Below, one piece after another: positions 45,125-57,045 of a stretch of DNA of 64,000 nucleotides. The position numbers and the translations under genes are program-made. Every line of letters starts with the position of its first letter. Position 1 is the stretch's first letter. The notes beneath the pieces were generated by a model, which worked only from the letters and a program-made list of their open reading frames with translations, was not told the origin of the DNA and did not search any database. The stretch is taken from assembly GCA_003996215.1 (NCBI GenBank), contig QJPP01007585.1, forward strand, positions 248,001 through 312,000, given 5' to 3'. This DNA is from Jaltomata sinuosa. Its lineage: Eukaryota > Streptophyta > Magnoliopsida > Solanales > Solanaceae.

Positions 45125-48100
45125 TATCACAATTCAATTTCTTAGGTTGTGATGGCACCTACTACATCTAACCCGTAAGTAAGCCGACACCCTTACCTCA
45201 GAACAGCTAGTAGCGGGCTAATACGAGACACAATATATAAGCGAAAAAACAAATACACGATAGAGATAATAAAAGCAGGAAACTAGTACAAGGGGAAGAA
45301 AGAGTAAAGCATACATAAAATCCCTTAAAACCTGGTATCAGTTGGTACAAGAGCTTACTACAAAATAGGGAGTACTAGATAGATACAAATATAAATGGTA
45401 GTCTTCGAATATACAAAAGGGGACTAATCCCAAAATAGAAGGAGATAAATCAACTTCGAACGCCAGAAGCTCACCCTAGATCTCCGAATTAGCAACTCCG
45501 CACTAGGACAGTGTCAGCAGTGAAAACTCATGCTAGAGTTTGCATCAGGGAAAAAGATGCAGAAGTTTGTAGTATGAGTACCAAAACACGCGGTACTCAG
45601 TAGGCATCATAGACCGATTAAGCTCAAATAAGATAAAAGTACATGAAATGCGAATATACTAAAGGGAGATAAAGAGGGAGTCAGTATAAGGATACATGTC
45701 ATGGCTAGACAATACCAAGGCAGAAAGTAAATAGCTGAGCGAAGCGTAGAAATATGTAAAGTAACACAAGGTGAAGTAAAGTAAGGCAGAACAGTCTAGC
45801 TACAACCTAACCGAGCCCCCCATAAGCTCGGAAGGTACACACAATCAAAGAATAACCTAATCGAACCCCATAAGCCCAGAAGGTACAACCAACAAACAAT
45901 AGACCTAGTAAGACCCCCCATAAGCCAAGTGGATTCAAACAACAGACAACAATGACTAGCAATCAAACTAATGGGGAAATGCATGTGGAATTATGGCATG
46001 ATGTCAAGTGCCAATATTACCATATACTCCTCCTCCAGCCATAGCTTGCAAAGGCAGGACCCATGGGGGACTCGCGAAATCCATATACAAAAATTCAAAC
46101 TATACCTCAATAACCATGTCATAATAAGAGTCCATAAAACCACCCGAAACACGAGTCTCCTCGGGCATGCAAGTTTACAATACAAGTAAGACCACCTGAA
46201 ATACTTTCCCTCGAGCATGCAAGGTTAAAATACCAGTAAAACCACCCGAAACACTTTTCCTCGGGCATGCAAGTTTAAAATACAAGTAAAACCACCCAGA
46301 ACACTTTTCCTCGGGCATGCAAGTTTAATCAAATCAGAACTTTGAAAATGTACCACGTTTTCACCAGAAAATCCCAAAAGTATCAAATATCCAAGTCTTA
46401 AATCCCTTTCTAAAATCGAATGTAGTATGTGAAATCAAATCCTTCATATGCCATGATGAAACAGTCACAACTCGAGATCATAGATAAAACTCACAACAAA
46501 TATCATAATCGAGTCTAATTAACCCGCATTGAAGCAACTAAATCCACAAGCTAATAGAAAAGGGCTAACTTCAAAAATAATACCTAGAAGAACCGAACTA
46601 TTAACAACCTCCTACATGAACTTACTTTAAGGCAACAACTACCCCAAATATAGACTAACGCGGATAATCCTTACTAAGATGGCCAAAAGAGAAACACACC
46701 AAAAGGAGTTAAGGAAATAAGCAAACTGACTTTGGGTTCAGCAAATCCAACGCACACGGCCTTGGGCCCATAAATACATAAAAATGGAGGACTAATATGA
46801 AAACATAATGATAAAGCAGAAATGACAAACTAACACCTAACCTACCTTGAAATCTACCAAAAATTCCATGCTACGGACTTCTAAATTAACCACCTAAATG
46901 CCCTAAAGCAAGCTAACCAGGCTAAGGCAAGCAAATATATACCACTAAAGGCACTACATCGACTATGTTAAGACCTACAGGAACAAGCAAGGGCAAACTA
47001 AGGATCCCAACCCCGAATCTAAGCTAAAGCCCCTAGTTCGCCTACAAGAATCATATTTCCTAAAGATCAACTATTAAATCCACAAAATTCCACCAACAAT
47101 TAGCACAAACCATACAGTTGTCTTAAAGGAGCTAAGTCTAGAAGTAAGTAAGCCGTAGCCTACCTAGAAGCCAAACACGCGCATTCGCACCCACTAGACC
47201 AGACCTTTTCCTTTTCAGAAAGCCTCCGACTGCTGTCACACTATAATGATGATAATCTAATCATTAAAATATCAACAATGGTACCCATATTGTAATTTTA
47301 CAATTTGGGCTGAGAATCAGGTAAAAATTCACTCATGGGGCCTGCATGCCAATTTCAAAATCTAAACCAAGGAAAATATCTCTCGTGGGACAAGGATTAC
47401 ATGCCCAAAATATTGAGCAACAACGGGCTCAAAATCAAGCTCAAATCAGTCCCCAACCCAAAGAACAAAACAAGAATCAAGCTAAGGACTTTAACAAAAT
47501 TAAAGGCCAAAAACTTACAATACAAGGACGGGAAATTGACTATGAATGAGAATTAAAGGCCGGAAACTTACAATACAAGGATGGTAAACTGACTACGAAT
47601 GGGAATTTACCACCCCAATGCTTCCCTATGATCCCACACTGATTTAAAGACTTAGAGCTCTCTAATAATGGAGGAAAACATTTGGAAATGTTTTAAAAAT
47701 GAAGAAGGAACAAATATATACTGCCAGGTGCTTGGCCTTTGTGGACGCAGGCAGGCCACCGCATATGTGGCCTGCTCCATGCGCACGTAAAGACCAGGAA
47801 GGCGGGGCCAGGTGACCCTTCATCACGTATGCAATGGGGCCACCGCATAGGCGATCCTACATAGGCGGCCAACCCTCGCGTACACGAAGGGTTGGGTCTG
47901 CTACACCAGTTGCAGCAAAAACCAACAACTTTAACACTCAAAAATGCCTCTGATGGACCCTCGGAATTCATTTGAGGTCCCATGAATGCAAATGAACTAT
48001 GCTACCCTACCAAAAATGATATTTTAGACTCAATGGAATTGATAAAATTCTCAACAGAGACTATTTTGATGAAAAGTGGGCCTCATGCCTAAAAATCCAA

Positions 48101-48429
48101 CCTTTACCCAAAAGAACCCGATAGCCCAAAATGAGTTCAAATGCCTCGGGACCCGGATGAAAGGTCCTTCTAGACCAAAGTCGATGTATTAGAGATAACA
48201 ACACTGACAAATTTCCATTCAAGGCCCTCTGCTCTGAATGTTAACCAAAGTTAACTCTTTTAACTTTAAGAGTTTCAAAATAGGAAAAATAGGCTTAAAA
48301 CACAAATAAACTTCCTGGGAACCAAACCGTCAGTTCCAACAAGTCATAAATGAACTGTAGCCATTGTGAGAAAGCTCGAAACACATAAATTGCATAAAAA
48401 CATAGAAAATTATTTTGAGGGACCTTACA
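45125..48429 (-). repeat. 5' LTR of G1 (3305 bp)
   Basis: Begins tatcacaattcaatttctt (the decayed counterpart of TGTCACGATCC) and ends gggaccttaca. Contains a four-copy, about 50-bp tandem repeat at 46139-46326. A TATATATTT box lies on the minus strand (47712-47721). A GC-rich patch lies immediately upstream of it at 47725-47895 (permuted aggccaccgcat / gcggcca words). No gene inside. Confidence 0.8.
46139..46326. repeat. About 50-bp tandem repeat, four copies
   Basis: Copies start at 46139, 46191, 46241 and 46291 with accacccgaaacac, then cctcgggcatgcaagttt and aaatacaagtaaa. Periods are 50-52 bp. Confidence 0.85.
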
Positions 48430-50679
48430 CAAGTGGACTAAAACATAGCATATGAAGACCCATGGCTACTCAGAAAACAAAGCTTACCCTTGAGTCATAA
48501 ATGATTGCTGACTACAACTGAGGTGTCATTGAAGCCGCTGAAATATGCTCTACACTCAACAAAAAGAAGAGCACAAGTAGTATCAGTACAAAATCACTAT
48601 GTACTAGTAGGGTCATCGGCCAACTCAACTTAATAACTATTAACACATAACCAATAATTTGTAAACAAGTACAACCATGTAACACCTAGCATATACATTC
48701 ACCTAGTCCCTTCTCAACAGTAACATGGTAAATCAAACAAGCATAAGACAATTACAAGCAATTCATCAAATCAAACCATGACTAACAACAATTAACTCAA
48801 CCTTGACACAATTACCTTTTTACATGACCTTAACAAATGATTACACAATTCAAGTAAGTTACTAACCCGTTCACTCATGGATCCAAAATAACATCAATAA
48901 TATAATTCGGTCCACTCATGGAACCAAAATAACATCAATAATATAACTTGGTCAACTCATGGAACCGTCAAACTAACCAGTACCATATACACACATGCTA
49001 TGAGACTTATAAATGACCACTAGCCATGAAATGCAAGAGACGAGCTCAGTCCATGTACCAAATAACCCAGACAACTAGTGCCTGCCACCCTTATGCCAAA
49101 CCAATGTGATACCACCCTTATCCCAATGTCCCAACCCTTATACCTCCAAAGTTTCACCAATTCTATGAAAATGACTTTTACTGGTTCATCTCACAATATC
49201 AACTCATGTTACAACACTTATAATAACAATATGAGATAACATAATCACATTGCACTCAAACAAGCCTTGAAAAAACATAAACGGGGGTTGGATTGATGAG
49301 AAAATAGAATCCTGGGTCGCGAACAGTGATTCAATTGATGATGAATAAAGAGAATTCTTGGTTCAGTTCTCCACCTTAACAACAAAAAATAGGATTGATC
49401 AAATTCTATTGAGTCTGACTCATAGTGATCATTTATCAAAGAATGACTCTGGTTATCAAATGATTGAACAACCGGGAGCAGTTTACTTACAATACTTTTA
49501 AACAATCTCATTTCAGGTGATCAAGCACTTTCAATGTTATCTAGCCAGCTAACAATTACAACATGCATTGTAACAAGTAAACAAAGAGGCATCTAACATG
49601 CACACATTAACTAAATTGAGTCTCAACTATAATTCAACCATCACCTACCTCAATCCAAGCCTTGCACTGCTCTAATGAACTTGAGCCTTGCCCTTTCTTG
49701 CAATCTAGGCTTGATTATGGTCTAATACAACAAGGTAATCACCGTTTAACAATTATCCTAACAAATATAAGGATAATAGCCTATCCCCATAACTCCAGGG
49801 CCAAAAAACATGATCATTCCTTTATTCTAGGACTTTTCTACATTTATTCCACCTTGATTCTACTAAATTCAAGTTTATAACAACAATTTCTAAGCATGCA
49901 ACAATAATTTATCCACCCTTGACCAAAACTCAAGGATTATACCTTGTTTTCACCAATTTACACTAGAAAACCAACTTAGGTCAAGTCAAATCCTTCTCCA
50001 CAATCAAAACCTAGTCATCCTAAGGATTTACCAATGAAAAACTAGTTAAACGGGTGGATGAACTTACCTCAACGAAGAATTTTGGGTTAAACTGGTGGAA
50101 TTTGCTAAATTGCCTCTCCCAAGTCTAGAACAAAGATGGAATGAAAAATATCATTATAAGTGTGAAACTGCATTTATCATTGCGTAACTCGCTATAACGA
50201 CCTGATTCCCACTATAGCGGGATCTTCCCCCTATGGCGGGGTTAACCTAGGTTGACCTCTGCTACAACAAAGATATTCCCGCTATAGTAGGCCCATGACA
50301 ATGACTTTCTCCCGCTATAGAGGCCTAGGCAAGGCATAAAGTTTGACAACCCCAGATTTTTGCTAGTTTTACAACATACTTCCAGATATTGACATCTTGA
50401 ACTAGCCCCTTTAGGTCAAACACAATAACCGGAGTTCTACTAACCTGAATTTACTTTCAAAAGTTTCTACGAACCTCTTAACATCTTAGCTATCGTAATA
50501 TGGTCTCGAGTCTTAGAAACATTGACTTATCCATTACCAGATTTATATAGACCATACAACACTTGGAATTTGTCCAAGACTATCCTAGCCTGAAATTTCT
50601 AATACTTTATTTAGCAAGGGTCTTATCTCAAACTTTTGGCACGCTAGACTATACCGTAATGATGGAAAAAGTCGTTACA
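48430..50679 (-). repeat. Truncated older LTR
   Basis: LTR-like sequence without its TGTCACGA start, ending aagtcgttaca at 50679. It includes a two-copy 41-bp repeat (cactcatgga...ccaaaataacatcaataata, 48872-48953). It also has a patch of ccgctatagcggg-like words at 50190-50340. G1 ends at 48429, so G1 may have cut it or it may simply abut. No gene is seen. Confidence 0.55.
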
Positions 50680-50936
50680 AGTATGGATAACCGAATGTTC
50701 CTTAACTTTTTCCTTCATATAGTGTTTACAAACAAAAGATGACTCTTCCTTAACTTTTTCTTTGATATAGTGTTTACAAACAAAAGATGACTAATGTTGT
50801 GCTTTAATTGAAAGTTAAAAAGTCAAAAATATTAGTTGCGATACAAAAATAATTTTTTGATCTGTTATAAATTTTATTTCAAACCCAGACACTATAAAAT
50901 ATGTAGTTTAGGTAAGATTTTTTTTTTTTGCTATAA
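50680..50936. repeat. Short spacer with a 48-bp tandem duplication
   Basis: 50698-50745 and 50746-50793 are two near-identical copies of ttccttaactttttc...aaacaaaagatgact. The rest is AT-rich, with a poly-T run just before the G3 target site. Confidence 0.8.
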
Positions 50937-53371
50937 TGTCACGACCCAACTATCGGGCTCTGCGGGCACCTAGATAGGAGAACCCTTACCACCCAATTCA
51001 AAAGGTAATGAGGAGGTAGATAATAAAACATAAGAAATAACATCTTTAGTACTGGAAAACATTTATAAACTTGAGTACAATGAATTTTTTTACAAAACAT
51101 GAATACAAACCCTCCCTAGGAACTAGTCTAAATAGGTACAAGAGCTCTAAGAAGAAGTACAAGTATAACAAGACACAACTCCCACCATAGATTATAGAGG
51201 GGTAGAAGCTGCTGGAGATCACCATCGTCTTGTACCTAGGAAACATCATTGATCCTGCAACCAAACTATACCAAAAGGTATAGTAAGAGTAGTGACAGTA
51301 CAAACAACACGTACTGGTAGGCATCATCGGTCGACCCGAATACATCATATAATATCACGTAAAAAAATCCAAAAGAAATATGCAATATGGAGTTACAAGA
51401 CCCAGTCCCTTATCAACAACCTTTACTACCATGATATAACATCAATGACCCTATACATTCTGTCCCAGCCTTCCTACACCATTCAACTGCCAACTCCACC
51501 AATTGGAGACCTCCCACCATTCTATCCTGGACATAACCAATTTCCACTCGTAACTCTAAGACTTCCCAAGTCTACCCATCTTACCAACCACTATAGATAC
51601 CTTACTGGTTCTAGTATCAACAATTAGGTCTATTATCCACCCCTGCTAGCCAATTAATAGACAACCCACAATACCTTGATATACCATCTTGACTCAATCA
51701 CCCCATTGATATGTCCAAACCTCATTGACAGAAATATACAATCCAATAAGTGAATATAACCAGACTTCCAGTCATCAATCTGACAAACCAAATCAAGACC
51801 GGGACTACTAACCATTGTCCGAGCCAACAACTACGACTCTATAACCAGAAGCATATCCAACTACATAAGTAAATAGACCACGTATATCTAAGTCATAACT
51901 TACAAATGTCCGGACCACCCAAGGATCTCTAAGACATCATTTACAGTGTTTAACATGGAATCTTGGTCTATACACAAACCATCCCAGTATATAAACTCAA
52001 CAACCCAACCAATCATGGAACCCACACAATAATAATTACATCACAAAAAGTAACCCGGTTCACTCGTGGAACCAACACAGTAATAATTACATCACAAGAA
52101 ATAACTCGGTTCGCTCATGGAACCAACACAGAAACACATTCAAACCTGAACCAAACATGGTACCCGAGCCAACCAATATATGTATCTCATACCAGGTGTG
52201 GTACCCAAGCCAACCGAACTTCACAGACCACACAACAATTAATCACAATGAATACAACCACACTTGTAATACCAACAAGGATTAAAAACAAGTTTATTTC
52301 ACAAGATTACCAACTAGATATCATTGACCTTCATTGTTCTATCCCCTAAGATGCAAAATGTACAGGAAACACTAATGTAATAGTTAACATGCACTCATAC
52401 ATAAATGGGCAACAATCAACCATCACCTATACAATAGACCTGATTTATCCTGCCAACCCTTGATAACCTGTCCGAAGGCCAAACCTCAAATTATTCAACT
52501 AGCATGTGAACTTAATTACTTCGAATTCTAGACCTCTTTAGAAAAGTATGCACATTGTAGGGAATATTCATCCCCTGACATTAAAAATTCCAAACCTTCT
52601 ATGTTCACCCCCTTTCCTTTATTTAATCACCCCCGAGAATCTGCTATAACCCAAAAATCCATTCACAGCTAAATATTAATGTTTCCTCAAACCCACCCAA
52701 AAATCTAGTTATCCCTAGGATTTAGAATCCTACTCTCAACAATGCAACACGTATAGGGAGCACATTACTCATAACTAAAATAACTCCATCTCAGCAAACT
52801 ATACAACTAATATATTATTCCTCTAGACTCCGTGCCCGAAGGCCTAGGAATGAAACCCCGACATTCTACAACATAATATGCAATTAGAAACAAGTCTAAC
52901 TACTCAATTTACCTAGCCTACCTGGGTACTAAATAGCTGCTGCATAAGTTTAAACACGAATTTCTATCTCCATGAAAGCGATTCCTGATGAAAAGCGAGC
53001 CTGAAATCTATGGGTTTACCCCTTTCAAGTAGAAATCTCCCCTCTCCACTGCTCCCAAGATTTGGAGCAGCCTAGGAGGATTTTTTGAGCAACCCTCGTC
53101 TATTTTTCAACTGAAGAGGAGAAATCTAATATAAAATCTGGATTTTCTAGCTACTGGTTCTGTCATCCTACTATAACGCCTGGCAGGCTGCTATAGCAGT
53201 AGCACTATAGCAGGAAAATTCCTACTATAGTGGGATGATGTCAGCCTGACCAAATTTCAAATTTTAAAAATCTTTTGTCGTGTCATCCCAAATTAAATTA
53301 ATTCTGCATTTCCATAATTCTCGCAACCCACAACGAGGAGATTTTAAATAACAACTGAATAGGTTGTTACA
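50937..53371 (-). repeat. 3' LTR of G3
   Basis: TGTCACGACCC to GGTTGTTACA. It holds a 51-bp tandem repeat at 52016-52128 (tggaacc.acacaataataa...cggttc) and two gtggtacccgagccaa copies downstream. A TTTTATATTAG box is on the minus strand (53127-53137), with a ctatagcag word cluster upstream of it (53155-53235). No gene. Confidence 0.87.
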
Positions 53372-54542
53372 AAAGATACCAATTTACCCATCATTTTTCC
53401 CCGAATGATCTCAAAAGCAGAGCTAAAGGAAGAAGCTAGCCCTAGAATCCCATAGCTCCACTTTGACAATGTAATTATAACCCTACGCGAATCATCAAAA
53501 CTTTCCCCCTTTATAGGTGTACCCAACTCAATTAAAAATTATTTTGATATCGCTTGGTTAGAGAATCCCTTCCCTTGAGTTACACTGAACAATAAAGAGT
53601 AACCCTTCCCTAGTGCCCAAGAAATTTGGGGCCTCATAAAATGCTGGAGCGAAAGAATTTCAAACGACATGGAAAAAAGCTTTTCGCTCCCAGATGGTCT
53701 ATTATCCAGCTATAGTAGGAATTATTCTGCTATAGCGGCTCTTCCATGGCGAGAGGCTAACTACTATAGCGGTTGGCAATAACTTAAAAGGGGGGGGGGT
53801 GAGAAATGGGTTTCTCGCCCATTTTCTCCTATTTTCACCCGAAAATACCACTTTTCTCTCGATCACTTTGCTTTCAATATTGGAAAAACAAGGTAATACT
53901 CGTAACACTTTACTTTCTTACTATATTGCACGAATGTAGACCATTTTATGCCTGAATTTGGTGAATATAGTAGATATTGGGTTGGTTTGAATTTTTGAAT
54001 TTTTGGCTTTGATTTGGTGAAACCTCGAAGCATGGGTGCTTCTCTTACATTTACAATGCTCCCACAACATTCTGGGCATAAGGATTACGAGGTTTATAGC
54101 CAAGAATAGGCTTAAAGTGGTAGGGAATGTGAAGGATTGTTCTTCCTTGAAAAGGTTTATTTTGGGTAATTTTTAGGAGTTATAATGCCCAATATTTTGT
54201 ATAAAACAGTAATAGTGTACTTTGGAAACACCAATATGAACTTGGAATGTTAAAAATGAATTTTTTGGGTCAAAAGGCGCCATTGATGCACCTCTTGAAA
54301 ATTTGGGACGATGAATACCGCTATAGCAAAGCAAGACCGCTATAACGATTTCGCTATATTGGAGAAATTTCCGCTATAGCACTATTGCTGTAGCAGAAGA
54401 TAGCCCGCTATAGCGGGAGGCTGCAGGCAGTAACCTCCCAGATAGGGTCCAAAATTTTGATTTTTTCTCCGAAATGATATTTCCTCGCATCTTTACGTGT
54501 TCTAATCTCACCCCTTGTTAACCTTATAGATTTAACCACTCG
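53372..54542. other. G3 interior, 3' side, no gene recognised
   Basis: A 60-codon minus-strand frame (53526-53344) is not recognised. The segment 54310-54420 is dense in ctatagc words, including the perfect 14-bp palindrome CCCGCTATAGCGGG at 54404-54417. A short poly-G run occurs at 53790. Confidence 0.5.
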
Positions 54543-55645
54543 ATGGATGCCAACCAAGAACACATTCCTCCCTACAAGAGGTTCCCCAATGATGCTAGTT
54601 GGGAGAGGTTCCGAGACTATTGGAGGATGGGTCTTTGTTATGAAGAGGGACTTCAACATGAGGGGTGTGGCAGAGAAGGCCAGAGATTTCTACAATCGTC
54701 TCTAGGACTTTGGTTGGGGTCCACTGGTAGAGGCTTCCCCTTCTAGTGCTCAGGCTGGTTGAGGGAATTTTACGCCATACTCCCCACTATCCGTTGGGAT
54801 GACCCCAACCCCACTATTCACATTCAAGTAGTGGATGTCCTCGTGGATGTCCAAACTGTCAATGAGGTACTAGGAATGCCTCATATGTCAAATGCTACAT
54901 ATGAGGCCAAGCTCTGAGATATGGATATGAGATGGCTGAGAGACACGTTGATCAAGGAGTAGTACAGGGACCAGGTCTACTGGCCTAACATCGAGGAAGT
55001 CACGAGTACTTACTTCACTGCCAATGCTAGGAGGTGGCTGAACTTGGTGTCTCGGAGGATCCGTCTATCAGGAAATAATACTAATGTTACATATCTTAGG
55101 GCCTTGGTGGTGGCTTGTTCTCTACAGGGCTTACAACTGAATGTGGGGGAACAAATTATGTCAGAGTGGAGGGACTTCTACTGGGGTCTCAAGAAGGGTC
55201 CCTTTGTTCTGGGTATAGTATCGGAGCTATGCAGGCGGTTCCAGGTGCCTGAGGATGATACTAACGTAGAGGTGGAGATGGAAGCACCCTTTAACCCTCT
55301 CCGAGTGAAGGTGGTTGCCTCTATAGGGAAGAAGAAGAGGAAGGTGGGTGAAGTGGAGAGCAACCTGGCTGCCGAGGGTACTGATAATGATGATGATCCT
55401 GCCCCTCCCTACCAGTCCCAACCCTCGATCTCCAACGACCGCCTAGAGAAGGACTTGGCTGTAGTTAGGAAATTTATTGAAGCCGCCCCTGCCAGAGTTG
55501 CAGCCCCACCTCTCCCGAACTAGGACTATACAACGCTCCACCGAGAGATTGATGAGGAGAAGAGGAAGAGGCACTCCCAGAACTGCATGCTTGCACGGAT
55601 GTGGAAGACCATAAAGATCATGTTCACCTGTGCTGTCCCTGATTA
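54543..55645 (+). pseudogene. Putative plant transposon protein pseudogene, antisense in G3
   Basis: Plus-strand pieces form one broken protein. ATG 54543 leads PPYKRFPNDASWERFRDYWR; a frame change follows, then KRDFNMRGVAEKARDFYNRL, a TAG, and GWGPLVEAS. Further on are REFYAILPTI, an acidic block, ANARRWLNLVSRRIRLSG, VTYLRALVVACSLQGLQLNV and GPFVLGIVSELCRRFQVP. The last stretches are open from 55044 to 55523. The order (EFYA, R.WL..V..R, T.LRAL.V..., G....I..LC...) matches the family called putative plant transposon protein (Transposase_32 type), common in plant retroelement DNA. This identification is from memory. A tail with a Lys/Arg-rich KKKRKVGE motif and Pro/Ser stretches follows. Role unknown. 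Confidence 0.65.
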
Positions 55646-57030
55646 GGAGCTCCCATGCTCGAGCCCAAGGACTTGCAGGAGTTTCCCTTCTTGAGTGACG
55701 TTGAGGCTGAGAAACCCACCACCGCAGCCCCTGATGGTGATGATGCATCCGTCTAGGACCTCCCCTTCTTATTTTATATACTATTACTATTTTTGGGTTT
55801 TGCCCCCGTTTGGGGCATGACTAGACGATGTTTCCCCTTTCCCTTTCTCCTTTTATTTTAAGCACGTGGATGCTAGTTTTAAATAGTATTAACCTCATAT
55901 GCATGCTATATTAGTCTTATTAGCGATTTCCTTGAATTACACAGTAGCTCACAGCTCAACTATCAATTTTAAACACTCCAAAAACAAAAAAGCAAAACAG
56001 GGGAAAACAGGGCAGGGATTCTGTCCCGCCCATCCCGCTATAGCAGCATGCATACCACTACAACGACACTGCTATAGAGGAGAAATTCCCTCTATAGCAG
56101 GATCGCCATAGCGGGTCTATCTCGCAATGGCAGCTTCAACGACAATAGCCCAGAAATTTCACTTTTTGTAGAGTTCTCTCATTTTCCATTCCCCGTTATC
56201 AATTATAACCTTTGAAATCGCGTCATGGTCGCACATATAATCTCAAAACCAACCCTAACAATTGCATACATCAGAATTTAGCACCACATTATCATAAAAT
56301 CAGTCATGAGACACACCAAAATGTTGTTCATAACATCACATTCTCACTATCATACAAGAATAGCCCTTTCCCTCATGGTTCCCAACCAATCCCGATTGTC
56401 CTAACACCAGAGTTTTCCCACAGTCACAAGTCATTTAGTCCCCTCACCATCTTTACCAATGGTAAGTCCATACCCGAATGTAATATAAAATTTTTCATTA
56501 AGTCACATAGCACTTTATCACCAAATTTAATCACACATAACTAAGTTATGACTCCTCCCGGACCAAAATTTTCACAGTAAGGCAAACAATTACACACCAC
56601 ACAATTGCAGTCATACATGTAATGTAATGCACATAATCACAAGTCTCAAGCTTCAGTTTTAAATCAAGTCATGTTCACTATCTTTTATTTGCCTCATGGA
56701 TGACTGTTAGCCGATCACCCATGCACTCACATAGCCTTCAAGGTTTGATACCAATTAGAACCTTCCCAGTTTCAACTTTCCTTGCTTGTGTCATTTCAAC
56801 TGATGGCAACGACATTCAATTTACTTCGTCAAGATACCAATTGGAATCAAGAGATACTAATTGGACTCAACCCATAAAAGCAAGTAACAGATCGCACAAA
56901 AGGAGGCAAGAAATGGAACAATTTCCTAGAATGCTTCATAGCTTCCCAAAGATTAGATGTGGACGTTAACACACCAATCCGCAGGACTCTATTTAACATT
57001 TGCTCTTGTACTGGAAAACCAGTAGCCTAG
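55646..57030 (-). other. G3 interior, 5' side and leader, no gene
   Basis: Includes a second cluster of ctatagc words (56030-56110) and a leader (56920-57005) resembling the G1 leader (cttcccaaagattag, ccaatccgcaggactctattt, ttgctcttgtact). No ORF above 110 codons and none recognised. Confidence 0.5.
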
Positions 57031-57042
57031 GCACTGATACCA
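57031..57042 (-). other. Primer binding site of G3, tRNA-Met type
   Basis: The minus strand reads TGGTATCAGTGC three bases from the 5' LTR: 11 of 12 bases match the initiator tRNA-Met complement. Confidence 0.75.
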
Positions 57043-57045
57043 AAT

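Larger units (their letters stand above)
27156..48429 (-). mobile_element. G1: old chromovirus-like gypsy element, host to three nested insertions
   Basis: Ends are TGTCACGATCC at 27156 and ...CCTTACA at 48429, flanked by taagt (27151-27155) and caagt (48430-48434), a 4-of-5 target duplication. On the minus strand: 5' LTR (45125-48429), tRNA-Met primer site, untranslated leader, gag, protease, reverse transcriptase, RNase H, integrase, then a tiny 3' LTR remnant. The leader is split by a solo LTR, gag by the complete element G2, and the 3' LTR remnant by another solo LTR. Removing these leaves about 8.2 kb. Many stops are TGA, TAG or TAA at expected Arg, Gln or Trp codons, as expected from methylcytosine decay. 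Confidence 0.8.

Noticed and set aside
46139..46326. CRISPR-like array of 50-bp units
   Set aside because: Units are directly adjacent without unique spacers and are in a plant LTR; it is an ordinary tandem repeat.
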